From: Novosphingobium sp.
GTDB lineage: Bacteria > Pseudomonadota > Alphaproteobacteria > Sphingomonadales > Sphingomonadaceae
Direction: 5' to 3'
DNA length: 64,000 nt
Assembly: GCA_017745295.1 (NCBI GenBank)
Contig: JAGHZR010000018.1
Span: 62,001-126,000 of the forward strand
In this document: piece after piece, positions 25,904 to 35,458 of the stretch
Position numbering within the stretch: the first letter of the stretch is position 1
How the letters are laid out: the number at the start of each line of letters is the position of its first letter
Notes under the pieces: model-generated
Seen by the model: the letters and a program-made list of their open reading frames with translations, nothing else
Databases searched by the model: none
Told to the model about the DNA's origin: nothing
Translations under genes and position numbers: made by a program

Positions 25904-27181
25904 ATGCCTGACACGATCTTCGCGCTCTCCAGTGGTTCTCCTCCTGCGGCCATCGGTGTCGTCCGCGTCAGCGGGCCTGCTGCCGGTATCGCGCTCACGG
26001 CGCTTTCGGGAACGCTGCCGCAGCCGCGCCGGGCGAGTTATCGCGCCTTGCGGGACGCAGACGGCGCAGTACTCGATCAGGCGCTGGTGCTGTGGTTTCC
26101 GGGACCCAATACGGCCACCGGCGAAGATCTCGCCGAATTGCATCTGCACGGGGGCAGGGCGGTCGTTGCGGCGGTCGAGACCGCGCTGCTCGGGATTGCG
26201 GGTTTGCGCCGGGCGGAACCGGGCGAGTTCACCCGCCGCTCCTTCGCCAATGGCCGGATCGACCTTGCCGAGGCGGAAGGCCTTGCCGACTTGCTCTCCG
26301 CCGAAACCGAACTCCAGCGCCGCAGCGCGCTCGCCATGGCAGGCGGGGCCTTTTCGCGTCAGGTCGAGCAATGGCGCGACCGGGTTCTTGTCGCCTCGGC
26401 AGCGGTGGAGGCGGTGCTCGATTTCGGGGACGAGGATGACGTGTCCGACCTGCCGCCGGACTTCCTCTCGCGGCTGACCGACCTTCGCGGCGAACTCCAG
26501 ACGTGGCTGTCGCGCCCGCGCGCCGAGGCACTGCGCGAGGGCTTCCGCGTGGTCCTCGCCGGGCCGCCGAATGCGGGCAAGAGCACTTTGTTCAACGCAC
26601 TGGTCGAGGACGAGGCGGCGATCACCTCTCCGCTCGCCGGGACCACGCGCGACGTTCTCACACGCGCGGTGTCGATTGGCGGCGTGCCATTCCTGTTTGG
26701 TGACACGGCAGGCCTGCGTGACGAGACGGGCGACGAGATCGAGGCCATCGGGATCTCGCGCGCTCTGGCCGAACTTGGCAAGGCCGATCTCGTGCTCTGG
26801 CTCGGGCCGGAAGGCGAAGGGCCGGACGGCGCCTGGGAAGTAGCACCGCAGGCGGACGTGTTTCACGTGGAACACAAGGCCTCGCCCCGGCACCGGATTT
26901 CCGCCGTCACCGGAACGGGCCTCGATGCCTTGCGGAAGGATCTGATCGAGACCGCTGCGGCCTCCATGCCCAAGCCGGGCGAGGCGGCGCTCAACCGCAG
27001 GCAATATGCTTTGGTGGTGGAGGCCGAACGCGCACTCGGCAGCGCCGCGGCGGAACGGGACCCTCTGCTGGTTGCCGAAGCCCTGCGTCTGGTGCGCGTC
27101 GCTTTCGATGGGCTGATCGGGCGGGCGACGACGGAGGACATGCTCGATTCCTTGTTCGGCCGGTTCTGCATCGGCAAATAA
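25904..27181 (+). CDS. mnmE: tRNA modification GTPase MnmE
   Basis: 425 residues. The N-terminal tetrahydrofolate-binding domain starts DTIFALSSGSPPAAIGVVRVSGP. A helical domain with an inserted G domain follows: GPPNAGKSTLFNAL (P-loop, near 222), AGTTRDV (G2) and DTAGLRD (G3). The C-terminal FCIGK is the conserved cysteine motif. With MnmG, it adds the carboxymethylaminomethyl group to U34 of certain tRNAs. mnmG follows. The G domain tail contains an in-frame parS-type palindrome (26859-26874). Confidence 0.95.
   Translation: MPDTIFALSSGSPPAAIGVVRVSGPAAGIALTALSGTLPQPRRASYRALRDADGAVLDQALVLWFPGPNTATGEDLAELHLHGGRAVVAAVETALLGIAGLRRAEPGEFTRRSFANGRIDLAEAEGLADLLSAETELQRRSALAMAGGAFSRQVEQWRDRVLVASAAVEAVLDFGDEDDVSDLPPDFLSRLTDLRGELQTWLSRPRAEALREGFRVVLAGPPNAGKSTLFNALVEDEAAITSPLAGTTRDVLTRAVSIGGVPFLFGDTAGLRDETGDEIEAIGISRALAELGKADLVLWLGPEGEGPDGAWEVAPQADVFHVEHKASPRHRISAVTGTGLDALRKDLIETAAASMPKPGEAALNRRQYALVVEAERALGSAAAERDPLLVAEALRLVRVAFDGLIGRATTEDMLDSLFGRFCIGK
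26859..26874. other. parS: parS-type site 1 (inside mnmE)
   Basis: TGTTTCACGTGGAACA, matching the conserved ParB-binding palindrome TGTTNCACGTGNAACA. It lies within mnmE, where it encodes VFHVEH. Confidence 0.9.
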
Positions 27182-27185
27182 GCAC

Positions 27186-27201
27186 TGTTCCACGTGAAAC
27201 A
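27186..27201. other. parS: parS-type site 2 (mnmE-mnmG gap)
   Basis: TGTTCCACGTGAAACA, in the 69-base gap between mnmE and mnmG, directly after the mnmE stop. Confidence 0.92.
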
Positions 27202-27250
27202 TTTCGGACGACTTTGACGCAAGTCGCCGCTTCGGGTAAGCGCGTCGTCC

Positions 27251-29113
27251 ATGCATTCCTTTGATGTGATCGTGATCGGCGGCGGCCATGCCGGCTGCGA
27301 GGCGGCGGCGGTTGCCGCCCGCATGGGCGCGCGCGTCGGGCTGGTCAGCTTCGATCTCGCCGCTGTCGGCGCGATGAGCTGCAATCCGGCCATCGGCGGC
27401 CTCGGCAAGGGCCACCTCGTGCGCGAGGTCGATGCCTTCGACGGACTCATTGCCCGCGCGGCGGACGCGGCGGCGATTCACTATCGCATGCTCAATCGCT
27501 CGAAGGGCAGCGCCGTGCAGGGGCCACGCGTCCAGGCCGACCGCAAGCTTTTCAAGGCGGCGATTCATCGTCTGCTCCAGCAGCAGGGCGACCTGACTCT
27601 GGTCGGCGGCGAAGCGGCGGCTCTGGTGATCGAGCAGGGCAGAGTGGTCGGCATCGATCTGGCCGACGGCACCCGCCTCGATGCCCGCGCCGTCGTCCTG
27701 TGTACCGGCACGTTCCTGGGCGGAACTCTGTTCCGGGGCGAGGAACGCCTGACCGGAGGCCGCATTGGCGAGGCTTCGGCGCAGCGGCTTGCGAGTCAGA
27801 TGCGCGAGGCGGCTCTGCCGATGGCGCGACTCAAGACCGGTACGCCGCCGCGTCTCGACGGTCGTACCATCGATTGGGCACGGCTAGACGAGCAGCCCTC
27901 CGATGGCGAGGACTGGACGATGTCGGCGATGGCGGAGGGCCGTGATGGCCGCCGCCGCGCGGTGCCCCAGGTGTTCTGCGCGATCACCCGCACCAATCCG
28001 CGCACCCATGACGTCATTCGCGAAAACCTCCATCGCTCGCCGCTGTTTACGGGCGCGATCGGGGCTTCCGGTCCGCGCTACTGTCCGTCGATCGAGGACA
28101 AGATTCACCGCTTCGCCGATCGCGACGGGCACCAGATCTTCCTGGAGCCGGAAGGCCTCGACAACCCGCTGGTCTATCCGAACGGGGTGAGCACCTCGCT
28201 GCCTGCCGATGTGCAGCTGGCGATGCTGCGCACGATGGAAGGGCTGGAGCGGGTGGAGATGGTCGTGCCCGGCTATGCCGTCGAGTACGATCATATCGAC
28301 CCCCGCGCGCTGCGCACGAGTCTTGAACTGCGCGACATGCCCGGCCTCTATTGTGCGGGCCAGATCAACGGCACGACCGGCTACGAGGAAGCCGCCGCGC
28401 AGGGACTCGTCGCGGGCATGCATGCGGCGGCAGAGGTCCTTGGCCGCGCGGCACCGGCGCTCGACCGGGCCAACAGCTACATGGCGGTGATGATCGACGA
28501 TCTCACCCTGCACGGCGTGAGCGAGCCTTATCGCATGCTGACTGCCCGCGCGGAGTACCGCCTGCGCCTGCGCGCCAACAATGCCTCGACCCGGCTCACC
28601 CCGCTCGCCATCAAGATTGGTGCGGCGGGAGCGGAGCGTCGTGCCTGGTTCGAACGGCGGCTTGCCGAGCGGGCCGAAATCGATTCCGCCTTCGACACCT
28701 CGCTTTCGGGGCATGAACTGGCGCAGGCCGGTCTGCCGGTTCGCGCCGATGTCGGGCGCCTGCCCATCCGCGAGTGGCTGCGCTTCGGCGGCGTCGACAT
28801 CGCCGGGTTGTCGCCCTGGATCGATGCTGCCTTGCTGGGCGATGCCGCGCTGGTCGAGGAGATGGTCGAGGATGCGGCCTATGCACCCTATCTGGAGCGG
28901 CAGGAGCGCGAACTGCGCGACTTGCGCGCCAGCGAGGCACTGCCGCTGCCGGATGATTTTCCTTATGCCGAAATTCCCGGCCTCTCACGCGAGATGGTCG
29001 AGCGGCTGAGCAAGGCCCGCCCGGCGAACCTCGCGGCGGCGGGACGGATTCCCGGAATTACCCCGGCAGCGCTGGCGGCGCTGCTGGTCCATGCCCGCAG
29101 GGAGGCGGCGTGA
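27251..29113 (+). CDS. mnmG: tRNA uridine-5-carboxymethylaminomethyl modification enzyme MnmG
   Basis: 620 residues, standard for the family. The FAD-binding motif [20 protein letters not shown] is at the N-terminus, with [30 protein letters not shown] and later [20 protein letters not shown]. The C-terminal domain binds MnmE. The enzyme uses FAD, NADH and methylene-tetrahydrofolate to modify wobble uridine. Its stop overlaps the rsmG GTG start (29110-29113). Confidence 0.95.
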   Translation: MHSFDVIVIGGGHAGCEAAAVAARMGARVGLVSFDLAAVGAMSCNPAIGGLGKGHLVREVDAFDGLIARAADAAAIHYRMLNRSKGSAVQGPRVQADRKLFKAAIHRLLQQQGDLTLVGGEAAALVIEQGRVVGIDLADGTRLDARAVVLCTGTFLGGTLFRGEERLTGGRIGEASAQRLASQMREAALPMARLKTGTPPRLDGRTIDWARLDEQPSDGEDWTMSAMAEGRDGRRRAVPQVFCAITRTNPRTHDVIRENLHRSPLFTGAIGASGPRYCPSIEDKIHRFADRDGHQIFLEPEGLDNPLVYPNGVSTSLPADVQLAMLRTMEGLERVEMVVPGYAVEYDHIDPRALRTSLELRDMPGLYCAGQINGTTGYEEAAAQGLVAGMHAAAEVLGRAAPALDRANSYMAVMIDDLTLHGVSEPYRMLTARAEYRLRLRANNASTRLTPLAIKIGAAGAERRAWFERRLAERAEIDSAFDTSLSGHELAQAGLPVRADVGRLPIREWLRFGGVDIAGLSPWIDAALLGDAALVEEMVEDAAYAPYLERQERELRDLRASEALPLPDDFPYAEIPGLSREMVERLSKARPANLAAAGRIPGITPAALAALLVHARREAA

Positions 29114-29751
29114 TCACCACCGAAGACCAAGCACGCGAATGGCTGCGTGCACTGCCCGAATGCGATGATGCCGCCTGGGTTCGGCTTGAGACGCTGATCG
29201 CCATGCTGGTCGAGGAGAACCGGCAGCAGAATCTGGTCTCGGCGGCCAGCCTCGATCAGGTCTGGCTGCGGCACATCGTCGATAGTGCCCAGCTTCTGCC
29301 CTATGTTCCACGTGAAACATCGACACCCTGGCTCGACCTCGGGACAGGGGCGGGCTTCCCCGGTCTCGTCATCGCGGCGCTTCGGCCCGAGTGCGAAGTG
29401 GTCATGGTGGAGTCGCGGACCCGGCGGATCGAGTGGCTCGACCGCGCCCGTATTGCCATGGGTCTCGACAATGCCCGCGTTGCCGGTCAGCGTCTCGAAC
29501 TGGTCGAGAGCTTCCCGGTCAGCGTGATTTCGGCGCGCGCTTTTGCGCCGCTTGAAAAACTTCTGACAATTTCTTCGCGTTTTTCCACAAGCGACACGGT
29601 CTGGCTGTTGCCCAAAGGGCGTTCGGCAAAGCAAGAACTGGAAGACCTTCGCAAGTGGCGGCACATGTTCCACGTGGAACAGTCCCTGACGGACCCGCAG
29701 GCAGGCATCATTGTCGGCAAGCTGGCCGACAGGAAGGGTATGACCAAGTGA
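29110..29751 (+). CDS. rsmG: 16S rRNA (guanine527-N7)-methyltransferase RsmG
   Basis: 213 residues beginning with GTG at 29110, which overlaps the mnmG stop in a GTGA arrangement. The AdoMet-binding motif [17 protein letters not shown] is at about 75, followed by [13 protein letters not shown] and [13 protein letters not shown]. It methylates G527 in the 530 loop of 16S rRNA. Its stop overlaps the parA GTG start. Two parS-type sites lie inside it: one encodes VPRET next to the AdoMet motif, the other FHVEQ near the C-terminus. Confidence 0.95.
   Translation: MITTEDQAREWLRALPECDDAAWVRLETLIAMLVEENRQQNLVSAASLDQVWLRHIVDSAQLLPYVPRETSTPWLDLGTGAGFPGLVIAALRPECEVVMVESRTRRIEWLDRARIAMGLDNARVAGQRLELVESFPVSVISARAFAPLEKLLTISSRFSTSDTVWLLPKGRSAKQELEDLRKWRHMFHVEQSLTDPQAGIIVGKLADRKGMTK
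29304..29319. other. parS: parS-type site 3 (inside rsmG)
   Basis: TGTTCCACGTGAAACA, identical to site 2, within the rsmG coding sequence about 450 bases before parA. Confidence 0.92.
29666..29681. other. parS: parS-type site 4 (inside rsmG)
   Basis: TGTTCCACGTGGAACA, a perfect 16-base palindrome near the 3' end of rsmG, 67 bases before the parA start. Confidence 0.92.
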
Positions 29752-30524
29752 TCCGTATCGCTATCGCCAACCAGAAGGGCGGAGTAGGGAAGACCACGAG
29801 CGCGATCAACATCGCGACGGCCCTTGCCGCCACGGGTTGGAAAACCCTGCTGATCGATATCGACCCCCAGGGCAATGCCTCGACGGGGATCGGCGTTTCG
29901 GCATCCGAGCGCGACCGTACCTCCTACGATGTGCTCGTGGACCGGGCGCGTATCGCCGAGTGCGTGATGCCGACCCGCATTCCCAACCTCGACCTGCTGG
30001 CGGCGACCGTCGACCTGTCCGGCGCGGAAGTGGAACTGGTCAATGCCGACGATCGCGCCAATCGCCTGCGCACCGCGCTGCGCGGCGATCTCGGCTACGA
30101 TGTCTGCCTGATCGACTGCCCGCCCTCGCTGGGCCTGCTGACGCTCAATGCGCTCGCGGCGGCGGATACCCTGCTGGTGCCGCTGCAATGCGAGTTCTTT
30201 GCGCTGGAAGGGCTGAGCCAGCTGCTCCAGACGGTGGAGCGGGTGCAGCAGCGCTTCAATCCCGACCTCGGGATTATCGGTATCGCGCTTACCATGTTCG
30301 ATCGCCGCAACCGCCTGACCGATCAGGTCTCCGAAGACGTGCGCTCGGTCCTGGGCCAGCTCGTTTTCGAAACCACCATTCCGCGCAATGTGCGCTTGTC
30401 CGAAGCGCCGAGCCACGGCGTGCCCGCGCTGATCTACGATCATGCCTGCGCCGGCAGCCGGGCCTACATGGCCTTGGCGCGCGAACTTATCACCCGACTG
30501 CCCGAGAAGAGGAAAGCGGCATGA
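29748..30524 (+). CDS. parA: Chromosome partitioning ATPase ParA
   Basis: 258 residues from the GTG at 29748, overlapping the rsmG stop and preceded by AGGAAGGG. It starts [20 protein letters not shown] with the deviant Walker A motif KGGVGKTT, then LLIDIDPQGNAS (switch) and YDVCLIDCPPSLGLLTLNAL (Walker B). ParA dimers on the nucleoid pull ParB-parS complexes to segregate the origin. The stop overlaps parB (ATGA at 30521-30524). Confidence 0.95.
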   Translation: MIRIAIANQKGGVGKTTSAINIATALAATGWKTLLIDIDPQGNASTGIGVSASERDRTSYDVLVDRARIAECVMPTRIPNLDLLAATVDLSGAEVELVNADDRANRLRTALRGDLGYDVCLIDCPPSLGLLTLNALAAADTLLVPLQCEFFALEGLSQLLQTVERVQQRFNPDLGIIGIALTMFDRRNRLTDQVSEDVRSVLGQLVFETTIPRNVRLSEAPSHGVPALIYDHACAGSRAYMALARELITRLPEKRKAA

Positions 30525-31510
30525 ACGACGAATCGATCGTCCGCATCAGCGTACCCCCCGCCCTGAATGTGACTGGCGCCGCCGCTGCGGTGTCCAAACA
30601 GAAGTCGAAGGGCCTCGGTCGCGGACTGGGGGCCTTGCTGGGCGAGACTCGCCGCGAGGAACCGCTCGGCGCTCCGGGAAGCTCCGAGAGCCGTGGTCCG
30701 GCGACGCGGGCAGGGGGACTTGCCGTCCTTGCCATTGCCGACATCACCCCGCACCCGGATCAGCCGCGCCGCATTTTCGACGAGGAAGCGTTGGAGGAAC
30801 TGGCCGCCTCGATCGCGCATCGCGGCGTAATTCAGCCGATCATCGTGCGACCGATGGACGGTGGCCGCTATCAGCTCGTCGCCGGTGAGCGCCGCTGGCG
30901 CGCAGCGCAGAAGGCGCAGCTTCACGAGATTCCAGCGCTCGTTCGCGAACTCACCGAACGCGAAGTCATGGCGCTGGCGCTGATCGAGAACCTCCAGCGC
31001 GAGGATCTCAATCCCATCGAAGAAGCACGGGCCTACAACCGTCTTTCCGAATTCGAGGGCATGACTCAGGCCGAGATCGCCCGCATGGTCGACAAGAGCC
31101 GCAGCCATGTCGCCAACTTCCAGCGCCTGCTCGCTCTGCCGGACGAGGTCATCTCGATGGTCGAGAAGGGTAGCCTGTCGATGGGCCACGCCCGCGCCCT
31201 GATCGGCTGCGACGGTGCCGAGGAGATCGCCGAAGCCGCAATCGCCAAGCAGATGTCGGTCCGCGAGATCGAGAAGCTTGTGCGCAAGAAGGCGCGCGGC
31301 GATGTCGCGCCGCGTCGTGCCCGCACCGCGCGCAGTGCCCATGAGGATGCCGATATCGTTGCCGTGCAGAGCCACCTCGAGGAATTCCTCGGGCTGCCGG
31401 TGAAGATCAATGCCGATGCCGATCCGAAGTCGGGCACGGTGACGATCCGCTATGCCACGCTCGATCAGCTCGATTTGATCTGCCAGCGCCTGACCGGCGG
31501 GGCGATCTAA
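30521..31510 (+). CDS. parB: Chromosome partitioning protein ParB
   Basis: 329 residues from the ATG at 30521; the longer open frame upstream lies within parA. A basic linker with KGLGRGLGALLGE is followed by the CTPase/ParB domain with QPIIVRPM and the conserved GERRWRAAQ. Then come the helix-turn-helix that reads parS (MTQAEIARMVDKSRSHVANFQRLLALP in the region of residue 185) and a C-terminal dimerization domain. It binds parS and spreads as a CTP-dependent clamp. PopZ, also encoded here, tethers it at the pole in Caulobacter. Confidence 0.95.
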   Translation: MNDESIVRISVPPALNVTGAAAAVSKQKSKGLGRGLGALLGETRREEPLGAPGSSESRGPATRAGGLAVLAIADITPHPDQPRRIFDEEALEELAASIAHRGVIQPIIVRPMDGGRYQLVAGERRWRAAQKAQLHEIPALVRELTEREVMALALIENLQREDLNPIEEARAYNRLSEFEGMTQAEIARMVDKSRSHVANFQRLLALPDEVISMVEKGSLSMGHARALIGCDGAEEIAEAAIAKQMSVREIEKLVRKKARGDVAPRRARTARSAHEDADIVAVQSHLEEFLGLPVKINADADPKSGTVTIRYATLDQLDLICQRLTGGAI

Positions 31511-31518
31511 AGCATCGT

Positions 31519-31543
31519 TTGCTTCGCTACGCTCGCAATGACG
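31519..31543. repeat. Single arm of the 29 bp REP-like palindrome (family 1)
   Basis: These 25 bases just after parB are identical to part of the right arm of the palindrome at 63623-63700. The matching left arm is absent here. Confidence 0.75.
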
Positions 31544-31593
31544 AGATTGGTTTCAGAAAAAACGGCGCTTGGACTTCGGTTCGGGCGCCGCTT

Positions 31594-32118
31594 TTATTGC
31601 GCGCTTTCGGCCTCGGTCGATGTCTCGGCAGCCACTGTCTGACGACGGGGAATTGAGCGGCGGGCAGGGCGGATGCTGGAGTCTTCGGCATAGGCGATAG
31701 GCTCGCCCGCGCTGTCGATGGCCTGGACTACCGGAATCGACACCATGCGCTGCGATTGGGCCGGGTAAACATAGGCATAGCCCGGCGCGGCATAGCCATG
31801 GATCGGCACGACGACCTGTCCCTGCCGGTAGCGGGCTAGGTAGTCGTCGAGATAAGTCTCGCATTCGCCGTGGTTGCCCTGGCCCTCGCGGACGGTTCCC
31901 GACTTCGGCCTGCTGGCGGCGACCTTCTGGTGGCAATCCGCAAGCCAGGCGTCGCGCTGCGCAGGATCGAATTCGTAGCGGATCGGCGTGCTCGCGACAG
32001 GCGCCGCGGAGTCGCTTTGCAGGTAGTCTGCACCAGCCTCGTTCTCCGCAGCCGAAACCACTGAAGCGCTGGCAAGAAAGGCCAAAGCGAGACTGGCGGT
32101 GCAGAGGGTCGAACGCAT
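31594..32118 (-). CDS. Hypothetical secreted protein
   Basis: 174 residues with a signal peptide ending near VVSAA (residue 24). The mature protein has two cysteines (WLADCHQKVA and HGECETYLDDYLARY), a tyrosine-rich stretch GYAAPGYAYVYPAQSQ and a Ser/Arg/Thr-rich tail. The FDPAQRDAWLADC...YLARY pattern recalls small secreted proteins of sphingomonads, but I do not recognise a named domain. It is monocistronic and convergent with parB. Confidence 0.72.
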   Translation of the reverse strand: MRSTLCTASLALAFLASASVVSAAENEAGADYLQSDSAAPVASTPIRYEFDPAQRDAWLADCHQKVAASRPKSGTVREGQGNHGECETYLDDYLARYRQGQVVVPIHGYAAPGYAYVYPAQSQRMVSIPVVQAIDSAGEPIAYAEDSSIRPARRSIPRRQTVAAETSTEAESAQ

Positions 32119-32237
32119 TCGCAGGGCCTTTTCACGGGTTCATGGGCATTAGCCGCGTCTGTTAACAAGACGTTTAGCATCATAACCCGCGAAAGGCCAA
32201 GCATCCGGGACCGATCGGCGGTCCCGGAGAGAGACGG

Positions 32238-32720
32238 TCAGATCGACGCGGCGACGATGGTCGCGAGAGCCTCGATACCGGCGGCGTCTTCGGCATCGAA
32301 ACGGTCGGCGACGGGGCTGTCGAGATCGATCACCGCCACGACCTTGCCGTCCCGTAGCACCGGCACCACCAGTTCGGAGCGGCTGTCGGCATCGCAGGCG
32401 ATGTGGCCGGGGAAGGCGTGGACATCCGGCACGACCTGAGACTCGCCGCTGGCTGCCGCCGTGCCGCAGACTCCGCGCCCCAAAGGAATGCGGATGCAGG
32501 CGGGCTTGCCCACGAACGGGCCGAGCACCAGCTCGTCCGCGACGTTGCGATAGAATCCCGCCCAGTTGAGGTTCGGCAGGAACTGCCAGATCAGCGCTGC
32601 CACGTTGGCCATGTTGGCGACGCCGTCGGGTTCGCCCTCGACGAGCGCCTTGGCGGCTGCGGCGAGGTCTGCGTAGAGTTCGGGCTTGGGCTGGTCGCCC
32701 TTGGGAGCAAAGTCGTACAT
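32238..32720 (-). CDS. msrC: Free methionine-(R)-sulfoxide reductase (GAF domain)
   Basis: A 160-residue GAF-domain enzyme. Three cysteines at 75, 85 and 109 (KPACIRIP, RGVCGTAA, HIACDADS) keep the same spacing as the catalytic cysteines of E. coli fRMsr. The DADSRSELVVPV signature follows. It reduces free methionine-R-sulfoxide, not the protein-bound form. It is divergent from the PQQ dehydrogenase gene with a 61-base gap. Confidence 0.9.
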   Translation of the reverse strand: MYDFAPKGDQPKPELYADLAAAAKALVEGEPDGVANMANVAALIWQFLPNLNWAGFYRNVADELVLGPFVGKPACIRIPLGRGVCGTAAASGESQVVPDVHAFPGHIACDADSRSELVVPVLRDGKVVAVIDLDSPVADRFDAEDAAGIEALATIVAASI

Positions 32721-32781
32721 AGATGCCCCGATACTCCAAGTCCTTGTTGCCGCATAGGCGGTAGCGTCTTATCTCAGGGCC

Positions 32782-34278
32782 ATGCGCTCCATTCTCATCA
32801 AATCTGGCCTGGCTCTCGGTGCCGTCGTTCTCATCGGTGCTGGCACGATTGCCTGGTCCCAGTATTCCAACACCTCCGACCTGCCGTTCGACGATACGGT
32901 GGGCAAGGACCCCAAGCTGGTCGAGCCGGACCCGCAGTGGATTCCCAGCGTCAAGCTGGTCGAGACCGTGGGCTGGGCTGCCAATGAGGCACCCAAGGCC
33001 GGGGAAGGGCTGGCTGTCGCCCGCTTCGCGCAAGGCCTCGACCATCCCCGCACGATGCTTACCCTACCCAACGGCGACGTGCTGGTGGCGGAAACCAATG
33101 CACCCGCCGGGAACAAGCCCAAGGGCCTCACCGGAATGGTGATGGGCTGGATGATGGGCAAGGTTGGCGCAGGCGAACCCTCGCCCGACAAGATCGTCCT
33201 GCTGCGCGACGCCGACGGCGACGGCAAGGCGGAGCAGCGCTTCGACTTCCGCAGCGCCGACATGCATTCGCCCTCGGGCATGGCCTACCGCGACGGCAAG
33301 CTCTACATCGCCAACCACGACAAGGTCCTCGAATTCGCCTTCCAGCCCGGCGCGACCAAGCTGGACGGCAAGCCGCTGCGCACGATGATGGATCTGCCGC
33401 CCGCCGGTAACCACTGGATGCGCAACCTGCTGCTGAGCCAGGACGGCAAGCAGCTCTATGTCGCGGTGGGTTCGGCCACCAACATCGCCGACGACGGCAT
33501 GGAAGCCGAGACCGGCCGCGCCGCGATCTGGGAAATCGATGTCGACACCGCGCGCCGGCGCCAGTTCGCGGCGGGCATGCGCAATCCCAACGGCCTTGGC
33601 TGGAATCCGTCGACCGGCGAAATGTGGTCGACGGTGCAGGAGCGCGACATGCTCGGCCCCGATCTCGTGCCGGACTATCTGACCAACGTGCCGGTCGGCG
33701 CGCAGTACGGTTGGCCCTGGATCTACTGGAAGACGACGTTCGACGAACGCGTGCAGTGGCCAATGCAGACCTACATGCTCGAATATACCCGCAAGCCCGA
33801 ATACGCGATGGGCGCCCACGCTGGCACGCTTGGCATGGTTTTCGCGAACGGCGGCAACCGCATGGGCGCGAAGTTTGCCAACGGTGCTTTCGTGGCCCGC
33901 CACGGCTCCTGGAATCGCCGTCCGGCCGTGGGCTACGACGTGGTCTTCGTGCCCTTCGACGCCAACGGCAATCCGCAGAACGGCAAGCCGATTCCGGTAC
34001 TCTCGGGATTCCTGAAGGACGGCTCGCACACGCATGGCCGCCCGACCTGGCTGGCCTGGGACAAGAGCGGCAGCCTGCTGGTCAGCGATGACACCGCAGG
34101 CGTGGTCTGGCGCGTGCAGGCACCGGGCGCTGGGCCCTCCGCCGCGATCAAGCCGGTGGAGACCGAGCACATGAAGCCGCTGAAGGAAATCAAGGACCCG
34201 ACGATTCCCGGCGCCACCGGGGAACTGGAGGCCGGGTTCACCAAGGGGCCGGACAAGCTGCTGCCTACCGGGCACTGA
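32782..34278 (+). CDS. PQQ-dependent sugar dehydrogenase / sorbosone dehydrogenase family protein
   Basis: 498 residues with an N-terminal signal anchor (about residues 7-28), so the protein is periplasmic. A six-bladed beta-propeller of the glucose/sorbosone dehydrogenase family follows: FAQGLDHPRTMLTLPNGDVL, MRNPNGLGWNP, and VPVGAQYGWPWIYW. Conserved HGSWNR and DDTAGVVWRV are also present. Family members oxidise aldose sugars or L-sorbosone with PQQ. Neither PQQ synthesis nor a cytochrome partner is in the window. It ends at a strong terminator. Confidence 0.87.
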   Translation: MRSILIKSGLALGAVVLIGAGTIAWSQYSNTSDLPFDDTVGKDPKLVEPDPQWIPSVKLVETVGWAANEAPKAGEGLAVARFAQGLDHPRTMLTLPNGDVLVAETNAPAGNKPKGLTGMVMGWMMGKVGAGEPSPDKIVLLRDADGDGKAEQRFDFRSADMHSPSGMAYRDGKLYIANHDKVLEFAFQPGATKLDGKPLRTMMDLPPAGNHWMRNLLLSQDGKQLYVAVGSATNIADDGMEAETGRAAIWEIDVDTARRRQFAAGMRNPNGLGWNPSTGEMWSTVQERDMLGPDLVPDYLTNVPVGAQYGWPWIYWKTTFDERVQWPMQTYMLEYTRKPEYAMGAHAGTLGMVFANGGNRMGAKFANGAFVARHGSWNRRPAVGYDVVFVPFDANGNPQNGKPIPVLSGFLKDGSHTHGRPTWLAWDKSGSLLVSDDTAGVVWRVQAPGAGPSAAIKPVETEHMKPLKEIKDPTIPGATGELEAGFTKGPDKLLPTGH

Positions 34279-34286
34279 GCAGGAGA

Positions 34287-34310
34287 GGGGACCTTCGGGT
34301 CCCCTTTTTT
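34287..34310 (+). terminator. Terminator after the PQQ dehydrogenase gene
   Basis: GGGGACC, a TTCG tetraloop and GGTCCCC are followed by six T residues, 9 bases after the stop codon. Confidence 0.92.
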
Positions 34311-34316
34311 GTAGAG

Positions 34317-34501
34317 CAAGGGAATGATTCTGGGGCCATCGCCCCAGACCCCGTTACTGTCGATGTTGCGCGCGCAGCGGCGTAGTGCGCTCCTTGCAGC
34401 GCAGCCATTATGTCTCCCGACGCTGCCATGAGCGCACAACGGCGTTGGTCCGAATGACCTAGACGGTAATGGGGGTGCAGGGGGGCTATGCTCCCCTGCG
34501 T
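34317..34501. repeat. Dispersed intergenic repeat, copy B
   Basis: Same layout as copy A at 23508: a hairpin at 34330-34347, a 55-base core at 34382-34436 (50 of 55 identical to copy A), and a closing hairpin at 34477-34499. It lies between the convergent PQQ dehydrogenase and DUF815 genes. Confidence 0.75.
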
Positions 34502-34510
34502 TATCTTTTC

Positions 34511-35338
34511 CTAGACTATCTTCCCGGCCCGTCCCGCAACTTCGGTAACGTATTGCCATGCCACACGCCCCGAGCGCGCCCCGCGACGGCGGGACCATTC
34601 CAGCGCGTCGTGCTCGTCGAAGCTCAGGCCGAACTGCTGCGTATAGCCCTCGATGATCGCGAGGTAGGAGGGCTGGTCGCAGTTGTGGAAGCCGATCGAG
34701 AGGCCGAAGCGGTCGGCCAGCGCGAGTCGGTCGTCCACCACGTCGCGGGCGTTGATGGGATCGTCCTGTTCCGACATCGAGCGGGAGACGATGGCGCGGC
34801 GGTTGGCGGTGACGGCGAGGCGGACGTTGTTCGGGCGGGCCTCGACGCCGCCTTCCAGCCAGGAGCGCAGCAGGCGCGGCCCGGCGCCGTCGTTTTCCTC
34901 GAAGCCGAGGTCGTCGATGAAGACCAGGAACTGGCGGTCTACCTTGCCGAGCAGGGCGAAGAGCGCGGTCACGCCGTGGAGGGCCTCCTGCGCCACTTGC
35001 ACGAGAGCGATGCGGCCGGGGTGGGCGGTCTGGGCGGCGCGGATCGAGGCGCGCATCACGGCGGACTTGCCCATGCCGCGCGAACCCCAGAGCAGCATGT
35101 CGTGCGCGGCATAGCCAGCGGCGAGGCGCTCGACATTGGCGACCACGCGCTCTTTCTGGGACTCGATGCCGCGTAGCAGGTCGAGCGGCGGGGCGAGCAG
35201 TTCGGGCACGCCGCGCGCTTCGCTGCCGGTCCAGACATAAGCGGGGTGAGCCAGCCAATCGACTTGCGGCGCGGGGGCAGGCGCAAGGCGTTCGAGGGCT
35301 TCGGCAATGCGGCTGAGGACTTCGGTCTGGTCGGTCAT
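34511..35338 (-). CDS. DUF815 family AAA+ ATPase
   Basis: 275 residues. Walker A GSRGMGKSAV is near residue 86 and Walker B FLVFIDDLGFE near 140, with VTANRRAIVSRSM as the sensor region and an arginine-rich C-terminal helix. The DUF815 family consists of DnaC/ZapE-like stand-alone ATPases of unknown function, widespread in proteobacteria. It is monocistronic. A parS-type site lies 105 bases upstream of its start, in the gap shared with the divergent tsaC-type gene. Confidence 0.85.
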   Translation of the reverse strand: MTDQTEVLSRIAEALERLAPAPAPQVDWLAHPAYVWTGSEARGVPELLAPPLDLLRGIESQKERVVANVERLAAGYAAHDMLLWGSRGMGKSAVMRASIRAAQTAHPGRIALVQVAQEALHGVTALFALLGKVDRQFLVFIDDLGFEENDGAGPRLLRSWLEGGVEARPNNVRLAVTANRRAIVSRSMSEQDDPINARDVVDDRLALADRFGLSIGFHNCDQPSYLAIIEGYTQQFGLSFDEHDALEWSRRRGARSGRVAWQYVTEVAGRAGKIV

Positions 35339-35442
35339 GCTCTGGGTTCTTCGCCTGTCAGTTCTTGGGTGGCCATGGCTTCGCGCATCAGATGCGCGAT
35401 AAAGCGCCGCGCGGCCATCCTTTTTCGCCTGTGGCGGGGCAT

Positions 35443-35458
35443 TGTTCCACGTGGAACG
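35443..35458. other. parS: parS-type site 5 (intergenic)
   Basis: TGTTCCACGTGGAACG, one base from a perfect palindrome, between the DUF815 gene and the threonylcarbamoyl-AMP synthase gene. Confidence 0.88.

Noticed and set aside
25772-27568. A 598-codon open frame antisense to mnmE
   Set aside because: mnmE is clearly coded on the plus strand; no motif is visible in the antisense product.
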